DNA of 60,116 bases from JBJEFI01 sp051873875 (GCA_051873875.1 JBJEFI010000040.1:1-60116); one strand, 5' to 3'; numbered from the stretch's first letter, positions 16,870-25,900 are shown. Made by a program: numbers and translations. The notes: a model not told the origin generated them from the letters alone.

Positions 16870-17421
16870 ATGTTTGATAATCAGCAAGTGTTGCCAGCAG
16901 CTAGAAATATGAGAGATATTGATATTTTAACAAAAAGTAACTATGAACATATTGTTATTTTAGATATACATATTGGTCATTTAAGCAGTGTGATGAATCT
17001 AGCAAAAAGTCGGGGGAAAAAGATTATTCTCCATATGGATCTTATTCACGGGATTCAAAGTGATAGTTATGGAACAGAATATATATGTCAACAATTTAAA
17101 CCATTTGGTATTATGTCTACAAAAGCTAATGTATTACTTAAAGCAAAACAAAATGGTGTTGTTGTTATTCAGAGAATTTTTTTAATTGATTCAAGTTCAT
17201 TAGAAAAAAGCTATACGTTACTAGAAAAAACAAAGCCAGACGCGATTGAAATATTACCAGGTGTAATGTCTTTTCTAATTAATGAAATAGAGGAAAAAGT
17301 AAAAGTGCCTATTTTAGCAGGTGGATTTATTCGTACAAAAGAAGATATAGCGAATGCTTTAGAGGCAGGAGTTACAGCTATTACAACCTCTAATCCAAAA
17401 CTATGGGAAGTCGGAAGATAA
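16870..17421 (+). CDS. glpP: Glycerol-3-phosphate responsive antiterminator GlpP
   Basis: 183-residue GlpP. It has a TIM-barrel-like pattern with LDIHIGHLSSV (about 36), ILHMDLIHGI (about 56-65), FGIMSTKANVL, QRIFLIDSSS and LPGVMSFLINEI, ending with AGGFIRTKEDIANALEAGVTAITTS, the phosphate-binding end of the barrel. GlpP binds glycerol 3-phosphate and then the leader RNA of glp operons, preventing termination. It lies directly upstream of glpK and glpD, both of which have terminator-like leaders (17553 and 19512). TATAAT about 40 nt upstream and GAGGGGAT before ATG support the start. Confidence 0.93.
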   Translation: MFDNQQVLPAARNMRDIDILTKSNYEHIVILDIHIGHLSSVMNLAKSRGKKIILHMDLIHGIQSDSYGTEYICQQFKPFGIMSTKANVLLKAKQNGVVVIQRIFLIDSSSLEKSYTLLEKTKPDAIEILPGVMSFLINEIEEKVKVPILAGGFIRTKEDIANALEAGVTAITTSNPKLWEVGR

Positions 17422-17488
17422 AGAAAGTCACTATAGAAGTGGAAAACATTTTACAATAAAAAATTATTCAAACATACAGAAAATGTTA

Positions 17489-17517
17489 TTGACGACGCTT
17501 TCGTTTAGGTCTACACT
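17489..17517 (+). promoter_or_regulatory. Sigma-A promoter for glpK leader with overlapping cre-like site
   Basis: TTGACG (17489-17494), 17-nt spacer, TACACT (17512-17517). The segment TGACGACGCTTTCG (17490-17503) matches 11 of 14 positions of the CcpA cre consensus and would overlap the -35 region, fitting catabolite repression of glycerol genes. Confidence 0.6.
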
Positions 17518-17552
17518 ATAAGTAAGTTAATAATAGTGACGGAGAAAAGGAG

Positions 17553-17600
17553 ACCACATTTAAAATGTTTTATAACATTTCATTTGTGGTTCTTTTCATT
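17553..17600 (+). promoter_or_regulatory. GlpP-type leader terminator before glpK
   Basis: ACCACATTTAAAATGTT (17553-17569) pairs with AACATTTCATTTGTGGT (17574-17590) with two interior mismatches, followed by TCTTTTCATTTT. It lies about 40 nt after the -10 box, as expected of the leader hairpin that GlpP opens when glycerol 3-phosphate is present. Confidence 0.65.
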
Positions 17601-17982
17601 TTACGAACTTTATTAATGAGTTAGTAAGACGAAAGATTTTTTACTAGGTAAGATTTATTGAGTTATATCGTTTCACATTTATAAATATAGTCAATATATA
17701 TTCACATGATTTTTTATGAGAAAAAAGTAGAAGATATAGAAATAAAATTAGAGATTGAAGTACTTTATGTTCAGAAATTTTTGTAGTCACTGCGGATAAA
17801 TCTACACAATCTTTAAATCTATAAAATGTGAAATTATTTGTTAAATAGATTATTTGGTAAAGTGTCAGCTTTTAGAGATTGTCATGATTGATTGTATGGC
17901 TAGAATTACATAATTTATTTGTTGCTATAAGCTATTATTGACCAATTTAGGAAGTATCATAAATTAATAAGGGGGAATGACA
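17601..17982 (+). other. Long untranslated stretch between leader and glpK; no glpF
   Basis: About 380 AT-rich bases separate the leader hairpin from glpK. In B. subtilis glpF occupies this place. I read all frames and found no facilitator remnant. TTGACC near 17937 could be a weak second promoter. Confidence 0.5.
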
Positions 17983-19473
17983 ATGGCAAAGTATATTCTT
18001 TCATTAGACCAAGGGACAACAAGTTCAAGAGCAATCTTATTTAATAAAAATGGACATATTGTTCATACTGCTCAACAAGAATTTACACAATATTTTCCGA
18101 AGCAAGGATGGGTTGAGCATAATGCAAGTCAAATTTGGGGTTCTATTTTAGCTGTTATTGCAACTTGCTTAGCAGAAGCAGATGTAAAACCAGAACAAAT
18201 TGCTGGAATTGGAATTACTAATCAACGTGAAACAACAGTTGTATGGGATAAAGAAACAGGTTTACCAATTTATCATGCAATTGTATGGCAATCACGCCAA
18301 ACAAACGAAATTTGTGAAGAATTAAAAGAAGCTGGATATAATCAACTTTTCCGAGATAAGACAGGGTTGTTAATTGATGCATATTTCTCAGGTACAAAAG
18401 TAAAATGGATTTTAGATAATGTAGAAGGTGCTAGAGAAAAGGCCGAACAAGGAAAGTTATTATTTGGAACGATCGATACGTGGCTTATTTGGAAATTTTC
18501 AGGTGGAAAGGTCCATGTAACAGACTATTCAAATGCTTCAAGGACCCTTATGTATAATATTCATGAGTTAAAATGGGACGAAAAATTATTAGATATTTTG
18601 ACAGTTCCCGCTAACATGCTTCCAACAGTATGTTCATCTTCAGAAATTTATGGGTATACAGCTCCTTATCATTTTTATGGAAATGAGATTCCGATTGCTG
18701 GTATTGCTGGAGATCAGCAAGCAGCATTATTTGGACAAGCATGTTTCAAAGAAGGAATGGCTAAAAATACATATGGCACAGGTTGCTTTATGTTGATGAA
18801 TACAGGAGAAACAGCTGTTAAGTCAGAGAATGGTCTCTTAACAACAATTGCCTGGGGTATCAATGGAAAAGTGGAATATGCATTGGAAGGAAGTATTTTC
18901 GTAGCAGGTTCTGCTATTCAGTGGTTACGAGACGGATTACGCATGTTTAAAGATGCAAGTGAAAGCGAACAGTATGCAAAACGAGTGAAGTCTACAGAAG
19001 GTGTATATGTAGTGCCAGCGTTTGTTGGATTAGGAACACCTTATTGGGATAGTGATGTACGAGGTTCTATTTTTGGATTAACACGAGGAACAACAAAAGA
19101 GCATTTTGTTCGTGCCACACTAGAATCATTAGCTTATCAAGTATGTGATGTATTAACTGCTATGGAAGCAGATTCAGGGATTAAGTTAACTGCATTACAT
19201 GTAGATGGTGGGGCAGTTAAAAATGATTTCTTAATGCAATTTCAATCAGATATGTTACAGGTACCAGTAGAACGTCCAGTTGTAAATGAGACAACAGCAT
19301 TAGGAGCAGCATACTTAGCGGGGCTTGCAGTTGGATTTTGGGACAGTCAAGAAGAAATTTCAAAACAGTGGCATATTGATAAACAATTTATACCTAATAT
19401 GACCGAGGAACAACGTAATGATTTATATGCAGGATGGAAGAAAGCAGTTGCGGCAGCACAAGTATTTAAATAA
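17983..19473 (+). CDS. glpK: Glycerol kinase
   Basis: 496-residue GlpK, family-standard length. It starts MAKYILSLDQGTTSSRAILF (sugar-kinase phosphate-1 motif), has TNQRETTVVWDKETG (about 76), GTIDTWLIWK and, near the end, LHVDGGAVKNDFLMQ and ETTALGAAYLAGLAVG. His230 in the YHFYGNEIPI loop is the site phosphorylated by HPr in Gram-positive enzymes, so PTS control of glycerol uptake is probably kept. The ATG at 17983 is 7 nt after GGGGG; the ATG at 17977 is too close. Product glycerol 3-phosphate feeds GlpD and is the GlpP signal. Confidence 0.96.
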   Translation: MAKYILSLDQGTTSSRAILFNKNGHIVHTAQQEFTQYFPKQGWVEHNASQIWGSILAVIATCLAEADVKPEQIAGIGITNQRETTVVWDKETGLPIYHAIVWQSRQTNEICEELKEAGYNQLFRDKTGLLIDAYFSGTKVKWILDNVEGAREKAEQGKLLFGTIDTWLIWKFSGGKVHVTDYSNASRTLMYNIHELKWDEKLLDILTVPANMLPTVCSSSEIYGYTAPYHFYGNEIPIAGIAGDQQAALFGQACFKEGMAKNTYGTGCFMLMNTGETAVKSENGLLTTIAWGINGKVEYALEGSIFVAGSAIQWLRDGLRMFKDASESEQYAKRVKSTEGVYVVPAFVGLGTPYWDSDVRGSIFGLTRGTTKEHFVRATLESLAYQVCDVLTAMEADSGIKLTALHVDGGAVKNDFLMQFQSDMLQVPVERPVVNETTALGAAYLAGLAVGFWDSQEEISKQWHIDKQFIPNMTEEQRNDLYAGWKKAVAAAQVFK

Positions 19474-19511
19474 GGAATAATCATGAAAAGTTAATAGTTG
19501 TCACAAGTATT

Positions 19512-19570
19512 GGAGCGACATAAAACCACTATAATAAAGTAGAATAGTGGGTTTTGTATCGCTCTTTTTT
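19512..19570 (+). promoter_or_regulatory. GlpP-type leader terminator between glpK and glpD
   Basis: A long imperfect hairpin: GGAGCGACATAAAACCACTAT pairs with ATAGTGGGTTTTGTATCGCTC, then six T, 29 nt before the glpD start. It can end glpK transcription and act as the glpD leader terminator that GlpP overrides. Confidence 0.7.
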
Positions 19571-19598
19571 AATAATGACATAAAAGGAGATAATTAAG

Positions 19599-21245
19599 AT
19601 GAGATTTTTTTCAAAGAAAACAAGGGAAGAGCAATTGAAACAACTACATAATAGCAAATATGATTTATTAGTAATTGGTGGAGGCATCACAGGTTGTGGA
19701 ATTGCATTAGATGCTACTATGAGAGGGATGAAAGTAATCGTATTAGAAATGAATGATTTTGCCTCTGGAACATCAAGTCGTTCAACGAAGCTAATACATG
19801 GAGGATTACGTTATTTAAAACAATTTCAACTGAATGTGGTTGCTGAAACGGGAAAGGAAAGAGCAATTGTTTATGAAAATGGACCACATGTGACAACTCC
19901 AGAATGGATGATGCTTCCTTTTTATGAAGGAGGAACATTTGGTTCGTTTAGCACATCCATCGGACTTCGAGTATATGATTTTTTGGCAGGTGTAAAAAAG
20001 AAAGAACGTAGAAAAATGTTTAATAAAGAACTAACAATAGAACGAGAACCATTATTAAAACGAGATGGATTAAAAGGAAGTGGTTATTATGTGGAATATC
20101 GTACAGATGATGCTCGTTTGACTCTTGAGGTAATAAAAGAAGCCGTTACACGAGGAGCTTTAGCATTTAATTATATGAAGGTTCACACTTTCCTTTATGA
20201 AAATGGAAAAGTAGTTGGTATAAAGGCAATAGATCAATTATCAGGTGAAACATATCAATTGTTCGCAAAAAAAGTGGTAAATGCAACAGGACCATGGGTA
20301 GACCAACTACGAGAAAAAGATAATTCTAAAAAAGGAAAGGTACTACAATTATCAAAAGGTGTACACGTTGTATTTGATAAATCGAGCTTTCCTTTACAGC
20401 AAGCAATTTATTTTGATACGAAAGATGGAAGAATGATTTTCGCTATTCCGAGAGATGGAAAAACATATGTAGGAACAACGGATACGTTTTATCATCAAAA
20501 AGAAATCAAACCTAGAATGACAGAAGAAGACCGAACATATTTGCTTGATGCAATTAATGATATTTTTCCAACACTAAAGTTAAAAGCAGAAGATGTAGAA
20601 TCGAGTTGGGCTGGAGTAAGACCTCTTATTTATGAAGAAGGCAAGAATGCATCAGAAATATCAAGAAAAGATGAGATATGGGAGTCTCATTCGGGGTTAA
20701 TTACAATAGCAGGAGGAAAACTTACAGGCTATCGCCATATGGCTGAAACAGTAGTAGATGTTGTTGCAGATAAATTGCAGCAAGAATATGGTCAAAATTT
20801 CGCACCTTGTTACACAAAAACAACAGCTATTTCTGGTGGAGATGTTGGTGGTTCAGCTGGGTTTGATACATATATTGCGAAAAAGAAAGAGGTAGGAATT
20901 GCAAAAGGACTTGAGCCAAGTATAGCAGAAAAATTAGTTCGTATTTATGGTTCAAATGTAGAGGATGTATTTGCTTATATAAAGGAAGAAGTAGATGTAT
21001 TACCTCCTTCTATTTATGCAATAGTCATGTATGCACTAGAGCATGAAATGACAATAACTCCTGTTGATTTTTTTCTGAGACGAACAGGGGCGTCATTGTT
21101 TAATATGTCTTTTGTAGAACAGTGGAAGGAAGCAATTTTACATGTAATGGCTCAATATTTTCAATGGACAGAAGAAGAAAAAGAATACTATCAAGAAAGC
21201 TTAGAAGTACATTTATGTGAGTGTATAAATGTTACAGAAGAATAG
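19599..21245 (+). CDS. glpD: Aerobic glycerol-3-phosphate dehydrogenase
   Basis: 548-residue membrane-associated flavoprotein. The FAD dinucleotide fold LLVIGGGITGCGIALDATMRG lies at about 23-43, followed by SGTSSRSTKLIHGGLRYL (about 56-72), the GlpD signature. TTIAGGKLTGYRHMAE (about 368) closes the FAD site, and the C-terminal helical domain ends with ECINVTEE. It oxidises glycerol 3-phosphate to dihydroxyacetone phosphate and passes electrons to quinone. AAAAGGAG supports the start. It completes the glpP-glpK-glpD unit; the hairpin leader upstream gives it separate GlpP control. Confidence 0.95.
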   Translation: MRFFSKKTREEQLKQLHNSKYDLLVIGGGITGCGIALDATMRGMKVIVLEMNDFASGTSSRSTKLIHGGLRYLKQFQLNVVAETGKERAIVYENGPHVTTPEWMMLPFYEGGTFGSFSTSIGLRVYDFLAGVKKKERRKMFNKELTIEREPLLKRDGLKGSGYYVEYRTDDARLTLEVIKEAVTRGALAFNYMKVHTFLYENGKVVGIKAIDQLSGETYQLFAKKVVNATGPWVDQLREKDNSKKGKVLQLSKGVHVVFDKSSFPLQQAIYFDTKDGRMIFAIPRDGKTYVGTTDTFYHQKEIKPRMTEEDRTYLLDAINDIFPTLKLKAEDVESSWAGVRPLIYEEGKNASEISRKDEIWESHSGLITIAGGKLTGYRHMAETVVDVVADKLQQEYGQNFAPCYTKTTAISGGDVGGSAGFDTYIAKKKEVGIAKGLEPSIAEKLVRIYGSNVEDVFAYIKEEVDVLPPSIYAIVMYALEHEMTITPVDFFLRRTGASLFNMSFVEQWKEAILHVMAQYFQWTEEEKEYYQESLEVHLCECINVTEE

Positions 21246-21260
21246 GGGAAGTTTAATAAA

Positions 21261-21295
21261 AGAAAGGAGCTAAATAAATATTAGCTCCTTTCTTA
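21261..21295. terminator. Bidirectional terminator between glpD and MATE gene
   Basis: Perfect 13-bp stem AGAAAGGAGCTAA/TTAGCTCCTTTCT, loop of 7 nt, between convergent genes. Confidence 0.85.
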
Positions 21296-22654
21296 TTAAT
21301 GGGCAGTAATTTCTTTTAATGTTTTACGTTGTCTATAAATAAGTCTAAAAATAAGGAAAAATGCGCCCGAACCTAAGCCGGTAATTAATCCAATCCAGTA
21401 ACCAAATGGACCAATTGTTTCAATACTATTTAAGTAAATACCTAATGGCAATCCAATTACCCAAAAGGCAACGAGGGTTGCAACGAATGTAATGTTTACA
21501 TCCTTATATCCACGAAGGGAACCTTGAATAGGCGCAAGTAGCGCATCAAAAAATTGGAATCCTAACGCAAATAGTAAAAAGTCTGTTGCCATTTCAATAA
21601 CTCGAGCGTCTTCAGAATATAACCTTGCAACTTGCTCGCGGAATAATAGTAATATAGAACAAGTTACAATAGCCATACTTAATGCCATAGTAATTCCAAT
21701 CCAACTATATGTTTTTGCATCACGAAAACGATTTGCTCCAACTTCATAGCCAACAACAATTGTAATTGCCATCGAAAGGCTCAATGGTACCATATATAAG
21801 AAAGAAGAAAAATTCATTGCTGTTTGATGTGCTGCAATTGTAATTGTATCGTATTGACTCATTAATAACGTTACAACGGAGAAAATACTTACTTCAATAA
21901 AAATAGATAGGCCAATTGGTACACCAATTACTAAAATCTCTTTCCATTTTCGTAATGAGATAGCAGTGAATGTAAATACTTTAAATACATTAAATGTACG
22001 AACCTTAAGTACAATGAAGATTGTGACAAGTAAAATAAACCAATATGTAATAGCTGTTGCAAATCCCGTACCAATACCACCTAATTTTGGGAATCCTAAT
22101 TTACCAAAAATAAGAACATAATTTAATACGATATTAATGGGAAGGGAAGAAAGTGTAATAATCATCGTTACTTTTGTTTTTCCAAGTGCATCAATGAAGC
22201 TACGCAATACATTACTAACAAAAAGTGGAATAATTCCAATTGATAAGGCAACTAAGTATTGCTGAGCAATATACCTTACATCATCTTCTAGTGACATGGT
22301 ATTTAAAATAGGTTTAACTGCAAAACTGCCTAATATAATTGCAAGAACTCCAAGAAGAATGGATAAATAAATTCCCTGCGAAACAAAAGAACGGATTTTT
22401 TTCGTATCTTTACTACCAAGTGCTTGTGAAACAATAGGGGTAATAGCTAATAAAATACCATTCATTCCTGTATAAACAGGTACCCATAAAGATGAACCTA
22501 TTGCTACTCCAGCTAAATCAGTAGAACTTGCATTACCAGACATGGTGGTATCAAAAAATGTCATAGCAAACAATGCGAGCTGAGTGACTAAAATTGGGAT
22601 AGAAATAATAAATAATTGTTTAAATTTGGATCTTTTATTATATGTCTGCTGCAT
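21296..22654 (-). CDS. MATE family efflux transporter
   Basis: 452-residue MATE transporter with 12 hydrophobic segments arranged as two bundles. The N-terminal QLFIISIPILVTQLALFAMTF and the P-T-x4-G stretch (PILNTM, PIQGSLRGYKD) fit the NorM-type subfamily, which expels cationic drugs using Na+ or H+. AAGGAG sits before the ATG on the reverse strand. It is monocistronic with a T-rich upstream region. Substrate range cannot be told from the sequence; many Bacillus genomes carry several such pumps. Confidence 0.88.
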   Translation of the reverse strand: MQQTYNKRSKFKQLFIISIPILVTQLALFAMTFFDTTMSGNASSTDLAGVAIGSSLWVPVYTGMNGILLAITPIVSQALGSKDTKKIRSFVSQGIYLSILLGVLAIILGSFAVKPILNTMSLEDDVRYIAQQYLVALSIGIIPLFVSNVLRSFIDALGKTKVTMIITLSSLPINIVLNYVLIFGKLGFPKLGGIGTGFATAITYWFILLVTIFIVLKVRTFNVFKVFTFTAISLRKWKEILVIGVPIGLSIFIEVSIFSVVTLLMSQYDTITIAAHQTAMNFSSFLYMVPLSLSMAITIVVGYEVGANRFRDAKTYSWIGITMALSMAIVTCSILLLFREQVARLYSEDARVIEMATDFLLFALGFQFFDALLAPIQGSLRGYKDVNITFVATLVAFWVIGLPLGIYLNSIETIGPFGYWIGLITGLGSGAFFLIFRLIYRQRKTLKEITAH

Positions 22655-22767
22655 AGATGATTGCTCCTTTTTTTATTCTGTTATCCAATGTATCATATAA
22701 TTCTATAGAAAAATATGCCTATTCTCGATTTTTTATAAATAACTACTAAAGTTTATTTTCTCCAAGT

Positions 22768-23326
22768 TCAATAAAAACATCTGTACCTGTGAAAGAGTAA
22801 TGATTTTTTTACTTTTTCGGAGAGAAGTTGAATCGTCATCGTCTTATTGAATAAATCACTATGAAAAGGCTTTTCTTTTATTCTACCAACTAACGTTGTA
22901 TCTTTAAGCTGTTTCCATTGACCTTGCGAATAAATAGCAATCAAAAGTGTATTGCATGTAAAAATACTAATGTCTGTTTGAAGTTCTTTAATTATAGATT
23001 GTGCTTTTTGTAATAATAACAATCCATATCATTTTTTTCGGTATGAAGAATGTATCACAACTTCGCTTAAACCAACTGCATAGTAATTTATATTTTTATG
23101 TATACAGTCTTTTTTTACAATTGTTAAATAAGCAATAACAAGATTATCTTTAACTACTATCGGCGATATATGGTCATTATGTAAATTTTCTGGTCATTTT
23201 TCGTCATCAATAGGTTCTGTAAAGGTATGTGGCCGTTCTTCACGAAGTAAAGAAATGATTTGTTTTTTATAAGAGTGGACAACCCTTTTGTTTTGACTTA
23301 ATAAATTTCTCCATCGTACCCGTCAT
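22768..23326 (-). pseudogene. GNAT acetyltransferase, broken by two TGA codons and a frameshift
   Basis: The reverse strand encodes a GNAT-like protein: an N-terminal MEKFIKSKQKG segment (from 23326), a one-base shift near 23275, then KKQIISLLREERPHTFTEPIDDEK, a TGA at 23194-23196 (Trp expected), VGLSEVVIHSSYRKK, a second TGA at 23029-23031 (Gly expected in the acetyl-CoA loop RKKGYG), then LLLLQKAQSIIKEL to the end. The nonsense codons are base substitutions inside otherwise smooth sequence, so this is a recent true pseudogene. No transposon is visible at either end. Confidence 0.7.
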
Positions 23327-23431
23327 AAAAAGGTGTTTGTTATTGTAATATATTAGATTTTGATGAATGAAGGTAACAAGCAAATTTATAATTTATGATA
23401 CAATGAAAATAAGAAGAAAGGAAACAGAGAG

Positions 23432-23890
23432 ATGACAAAAGATTATACGAAATATTTTACAAATGAGGCATTTTGGGACAAGGTAAAACAGTATGGAAAA
23501 AAAGCTGGGTTGAGTGTTGTATATGCAGCGTTATTGCTATTTTATGTATTACAAAAGAAAGATGTACCAACAAAAGTAAAAATGTCTATCTTTGGGGCAC
23601 TAGGGTATTTTATCTTTCCAATAGATATTATTCCAGATGTTATTCCTGTTGTCGGTTATGGAGATGATTTGACAGCATTAATTGGTGCTATTGCAATTGC
23701 AACTTTTTACATTGACGAGGAAGTAAAACAGCAGGCAAAGGTTAAACTTATGCAATGGTTTGGAAAGGACATTGATTTTTCGAAAGTAGAGGAAAAATTA
23801 AAGATTGAAAACAAACAAGAGGCAATTGAAAAAGCAGAGTTGCTACTATTAGAACAACCTAAGGAAAAAGAAAATAAGGAAGAAAGATGA
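23432..23890 (+). CDS. YkvA/DUF1232 family protein
   Basis: 152-residue DUF1232 protein. The diagnostic segment is GALGYFIFPIDIIPDVIPVVGYGDDLTALI (about 53-82), with the P-x-D-x-I-P-D motif seen in YkvA. Two hydrophobic stretches flank it; the C-terminal 50 residues are charged and helical. The domain occurs in many membrane-linked bacterial proteins with unknown function. RBS AAGAAAGGAAAC precedes the ATG. Stands alone, ended by a strong terminator. Confidence 0.83.
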   Translation: MTKDYTKYFTNEAFWDKVKQYGKKAGLSVVYAALLLFYVLQKKDVPTKVKMSIFGALGYFIFPIDIIPDVIPVVGYGDDLTALIGAIAIATFYIDEEVKQQAKVKLMQWFGKDIDFSKVEEKLKIENKQEAIEKAELLLLEQPKEKENKEER

Positions 23891-23914
23891 CGTGGAAGCT
23901 ACGTCATCTTTTTG
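23885..23914 (+). terminator. Intrinsic terminator after ykvA-like gene
   Basis: Perfect 9-bp stem AGATGACGT/ACGTCATCT with 7-nt loop and T run; the stem begins inside the stop codon region. Confidence 0.88.
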
Positions 23915-24141
23915 TTTAATCATAACAATACACATATTTAATATCTTGTTATTTTATAGTGCAGCATTTAAATGCACAGAAAATGCAAAAGCTTGTTGAT
24001 AATAGTATAATAGAACCAATTTAAAAATAGCTTTAAAAGGTTATTATGCTGTTAGATTTAATAATCAAGAAGGATGGATAAAAGTTAATAAATTACTTAG
24101 TATTTATTCGAAAAAATAACAGATCAAAGGGGAAAAAGAAA

Positions 24142-24846
24142 ATGAGAGTAGATGTATGGTCAGATTATGTATGTCCGTTTTGCTATATTGGCAAACGTCA
24201 CTTAGAACAAGCTTTGTTACAAATTCCTAAAGGAAAAGAAGTAGAAGTTGTTTTCCATAGTTTTCAATTAAGTCCTGATTCTCCAAAAGATGTGAATAAA
24301 TCAATGGCGGAAGTTTTAGCGGAAAAATATGGCATGAGTATTGAACAAGCAAAACAAAATATGGCAGGTATTGCAGCACAAGCAAAAAGGGTAGGATTAG
24401 ACTATCATTTTGATACAATGATTCCAACAAATACAAATGATGCACATCGTTTAAGTCATTTTGCAAAACAATCTGGAAAAGAAAAAGTATTAACAGAAGC
24501 TTTATTAAAAGCGTATTTTACAGATTCTTTACATATTGGAGATACGGAAACATTAGTAAAGTTAGCAATGGAAGTTGAATTAGATGAGGAAAAAGTACGC
24601 AACGTTTTAAATAGCACTTCTTTTCAAGAAGAAGTAGAAGACGATCAAGCTGTAGCTGGTGAAATTGGTGTAAAAGGCGTGCCATTTTTTGTATTTAACA
24701 ATAAATATGCCTTATCTGGAGCACAACCAATTGAAACTTTTGTTGAAGTATTAACAAAAGTAATAGAAGAAAGTAAAACTACTTTTCAAATGGTTAATTC
24801 ACAAGAAAATGAAAGAGGCTGTACAGACGACACATGTACATTTTAA
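24142..24846 (+). CDS. DsbA-family oxidoreductase, FrnE-like
   Basis: 234-residue thioredoxin-fold protein. CPFC at residues 11-14 is the redox motif, the helical insertion spans about 70-150, and GVKGVPFFVFNNKYALSGAQP (about 172-192) holds the cis-proline Val-Pro. No signal peptide, so it is cytoplasmic. The last residues include C227-x4-C232 (CTDDTC), matching the extra CX4C seen in Deinococcus FrnE, a disulfide isomerase. Likely role: cytoplasmic thiol-disulfide exchange or glutathione/bacillithiol-type transferase-like chemistry. RBS AAAGGGGAAAAAG. A hairpin terminator follows. Confidence 0.87.
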   Translation: MRVDVWSDYVCPFCYIGKRHLEQALLQIPKGKEVEVVFHSFQLSPDSPKDVNKSMAEVLAEKYGMSIEQAKQNMAGIAAQAKRVGLDYHFDTMIPTNTNDAHRLSHFAKQSGKEKVLTEALLKAYFTDSLHIGDTETLVKLAMEVELDEEKVRNVLNSTSFQEEVEDDQAVAGEIGVKGVPFFVFNNKYALSGAQPIETFVEVLTKVIEESKTTFQMVNSQENERGCTDDTCTF

Positions 24847-24854
24847 TGTAAGAT

Positions 24855-24903
24855 AAAACATTGTCACTGCAATTTGAAAGAAGTGTAGTAGGCAATGTTT
24901 TTA
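24855..24903 (+). terminator. Terminator-like hairpin after FrnE-like gene
   Basis: AAAACATTG (24855) pairs with CAATGTTTT (24893), T run after; the long loop contains a partial inner stem. Confidence 0.6.
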
Positions 24904-25275
24904 TATTTAGGCATATGTATTTTATATGAATGTAGTATGAACTGTAAAATAGAGAATAGTATAATAATTAGTTGATGATGAAATAAAGAAATATAGGCTT
25001 ATAAAAAGAAGAAAGGAGTAATTTCTTCTTTTTTATTTTACATAATGGTTAATTACAGTGAAGGCCAATTGTTATTATAGCTTATATTAAAAAATAAGGT
25101 TAAGTGATTGAAGTGGAAGTAGGTTACAATTTCTAATTTTTAAAGTTGCAGAGAACAGTTGAGACTGATTTTTGTGGATGAATTGGTTTTAAAAGGAAAT
25201 ATAATCCTTTTTGTGCTAAAATAAAAATTAGATTTAATTTGTGTAGTTGGAATGGTAATAAGAGGGGGGGATTTG
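24904..25275. other. Intergenic region with an orphan terminator
   Basis: Holds TATAAT near 24960 and a strong hairpin AAAAGAAGAAA/TTTCTTCTTTT at 25003-25032 followed by T run, about 155 nt after the previous gene. This could bound a short transcript of about 60 nt. The rest, to the flavodoxin start, shows no coding sequence. Confidence 0.35.
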
Positions 25276-25779
25276 ATGGCAACGTTAGTTGTGTATGGTT
25301 CAAAACATGGGTGTACAAAATATTGTAGTGAAATATTAAGAAAAAAGCTTCAGGATGATGTAACAGTTGTAAATCTTAATGAAACGCTAGTGTTGGATAT
25401 TAGTAATTATGATACGATTATCATAGGTAGCTCCATTTATATGGGAAAAATTCAGCGACGCGTAAAAGAGTTTTGTATGAATCACCATTCCACACTGTTA
25501 AACAAAAGAATAGGTTTCTTTCTATGTTGTATGTTTGAGGGAGAACAAGCATATCAACAATTAATGAATGTTTTTCCAAAAGAACTATTAGATCATGCTG
25601 TTTGTAAGGAAGTATTTGGTGGTGAATTTCGTTTTCAGGATATGAATGTTTTGGAAAAGGGAATTGTAAAAATGATATTGAAAAAAGATCAAAAAATATC
25701 GTTGCCAGATATGAAAACGAAAGTATCTACATTATCTAAAAAGAAAATAAATACATTTATACGACAAATGAATACATAA
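25276..25779 (+). CDS. Flavodoxin-domain protein (HemG-like)
   Basis: 167-residue flavodoxin fold protein. The FMN phosphate loop is VVYGSKHGCTKYCSE at the N terminus, followed by YDTIIIGSSIYMGKIQRRVKEF (about 50-71), resembling the protoporphyrinogen oxidase HemG type of flavodoxin, and LLNKRIGFFLCCM. Electron-transfer partner unknown; Bacillaceae usually make heme with HemY, so a heme role is not assumed. The start at 25276 follows GAGGGGGGG by 5 nt; the earlier frame start at 25252 lies upstream of that site. A terminator follows. Confidence 0.8.
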   Translation: MATLVVYGSKHGCTKYCSEILRKKLQDDVTVVNLNETLVLDISNYDTIIIGSSIYMGKIQRRVKEFCMNHHSTLLNKRIGFFLCCMFEGEQAYQQLMNVFPKELLDHAVCKEVFGGEFRFQDMNVLEKGIVKMILKKDQKISLPDMKTKVSTLSKKKINTFIRQMNT

Positions 25780-25781
25780 AA

Positions 25782-25815
25782 AAGGACTAAGCTGATTTTT
25801 GCTTGGTCTTTTTAT
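25782..25815 (+). terminator. Intrinsic terminator
   Basis: Stem AAGGACTAAGC with GCTTGGTCTT (G-U pairs), 8-nt loop, T run. Confidence 0.78.
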
Positions 25816-25900
25816 TTAAGTAGTAAAAAATTTCATTGACTGTAATATAAAATAAAAATCATATATATATTTATAAAAAACAAATAAAAGGAGGGAAGAT

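Noticed and set aside
22768..23326. TGA recoded as Trp or other residue
   Set aside because: TGA ends several intact genes here, and expected residues at the two internal TGA codons differ (Trp and Gly).
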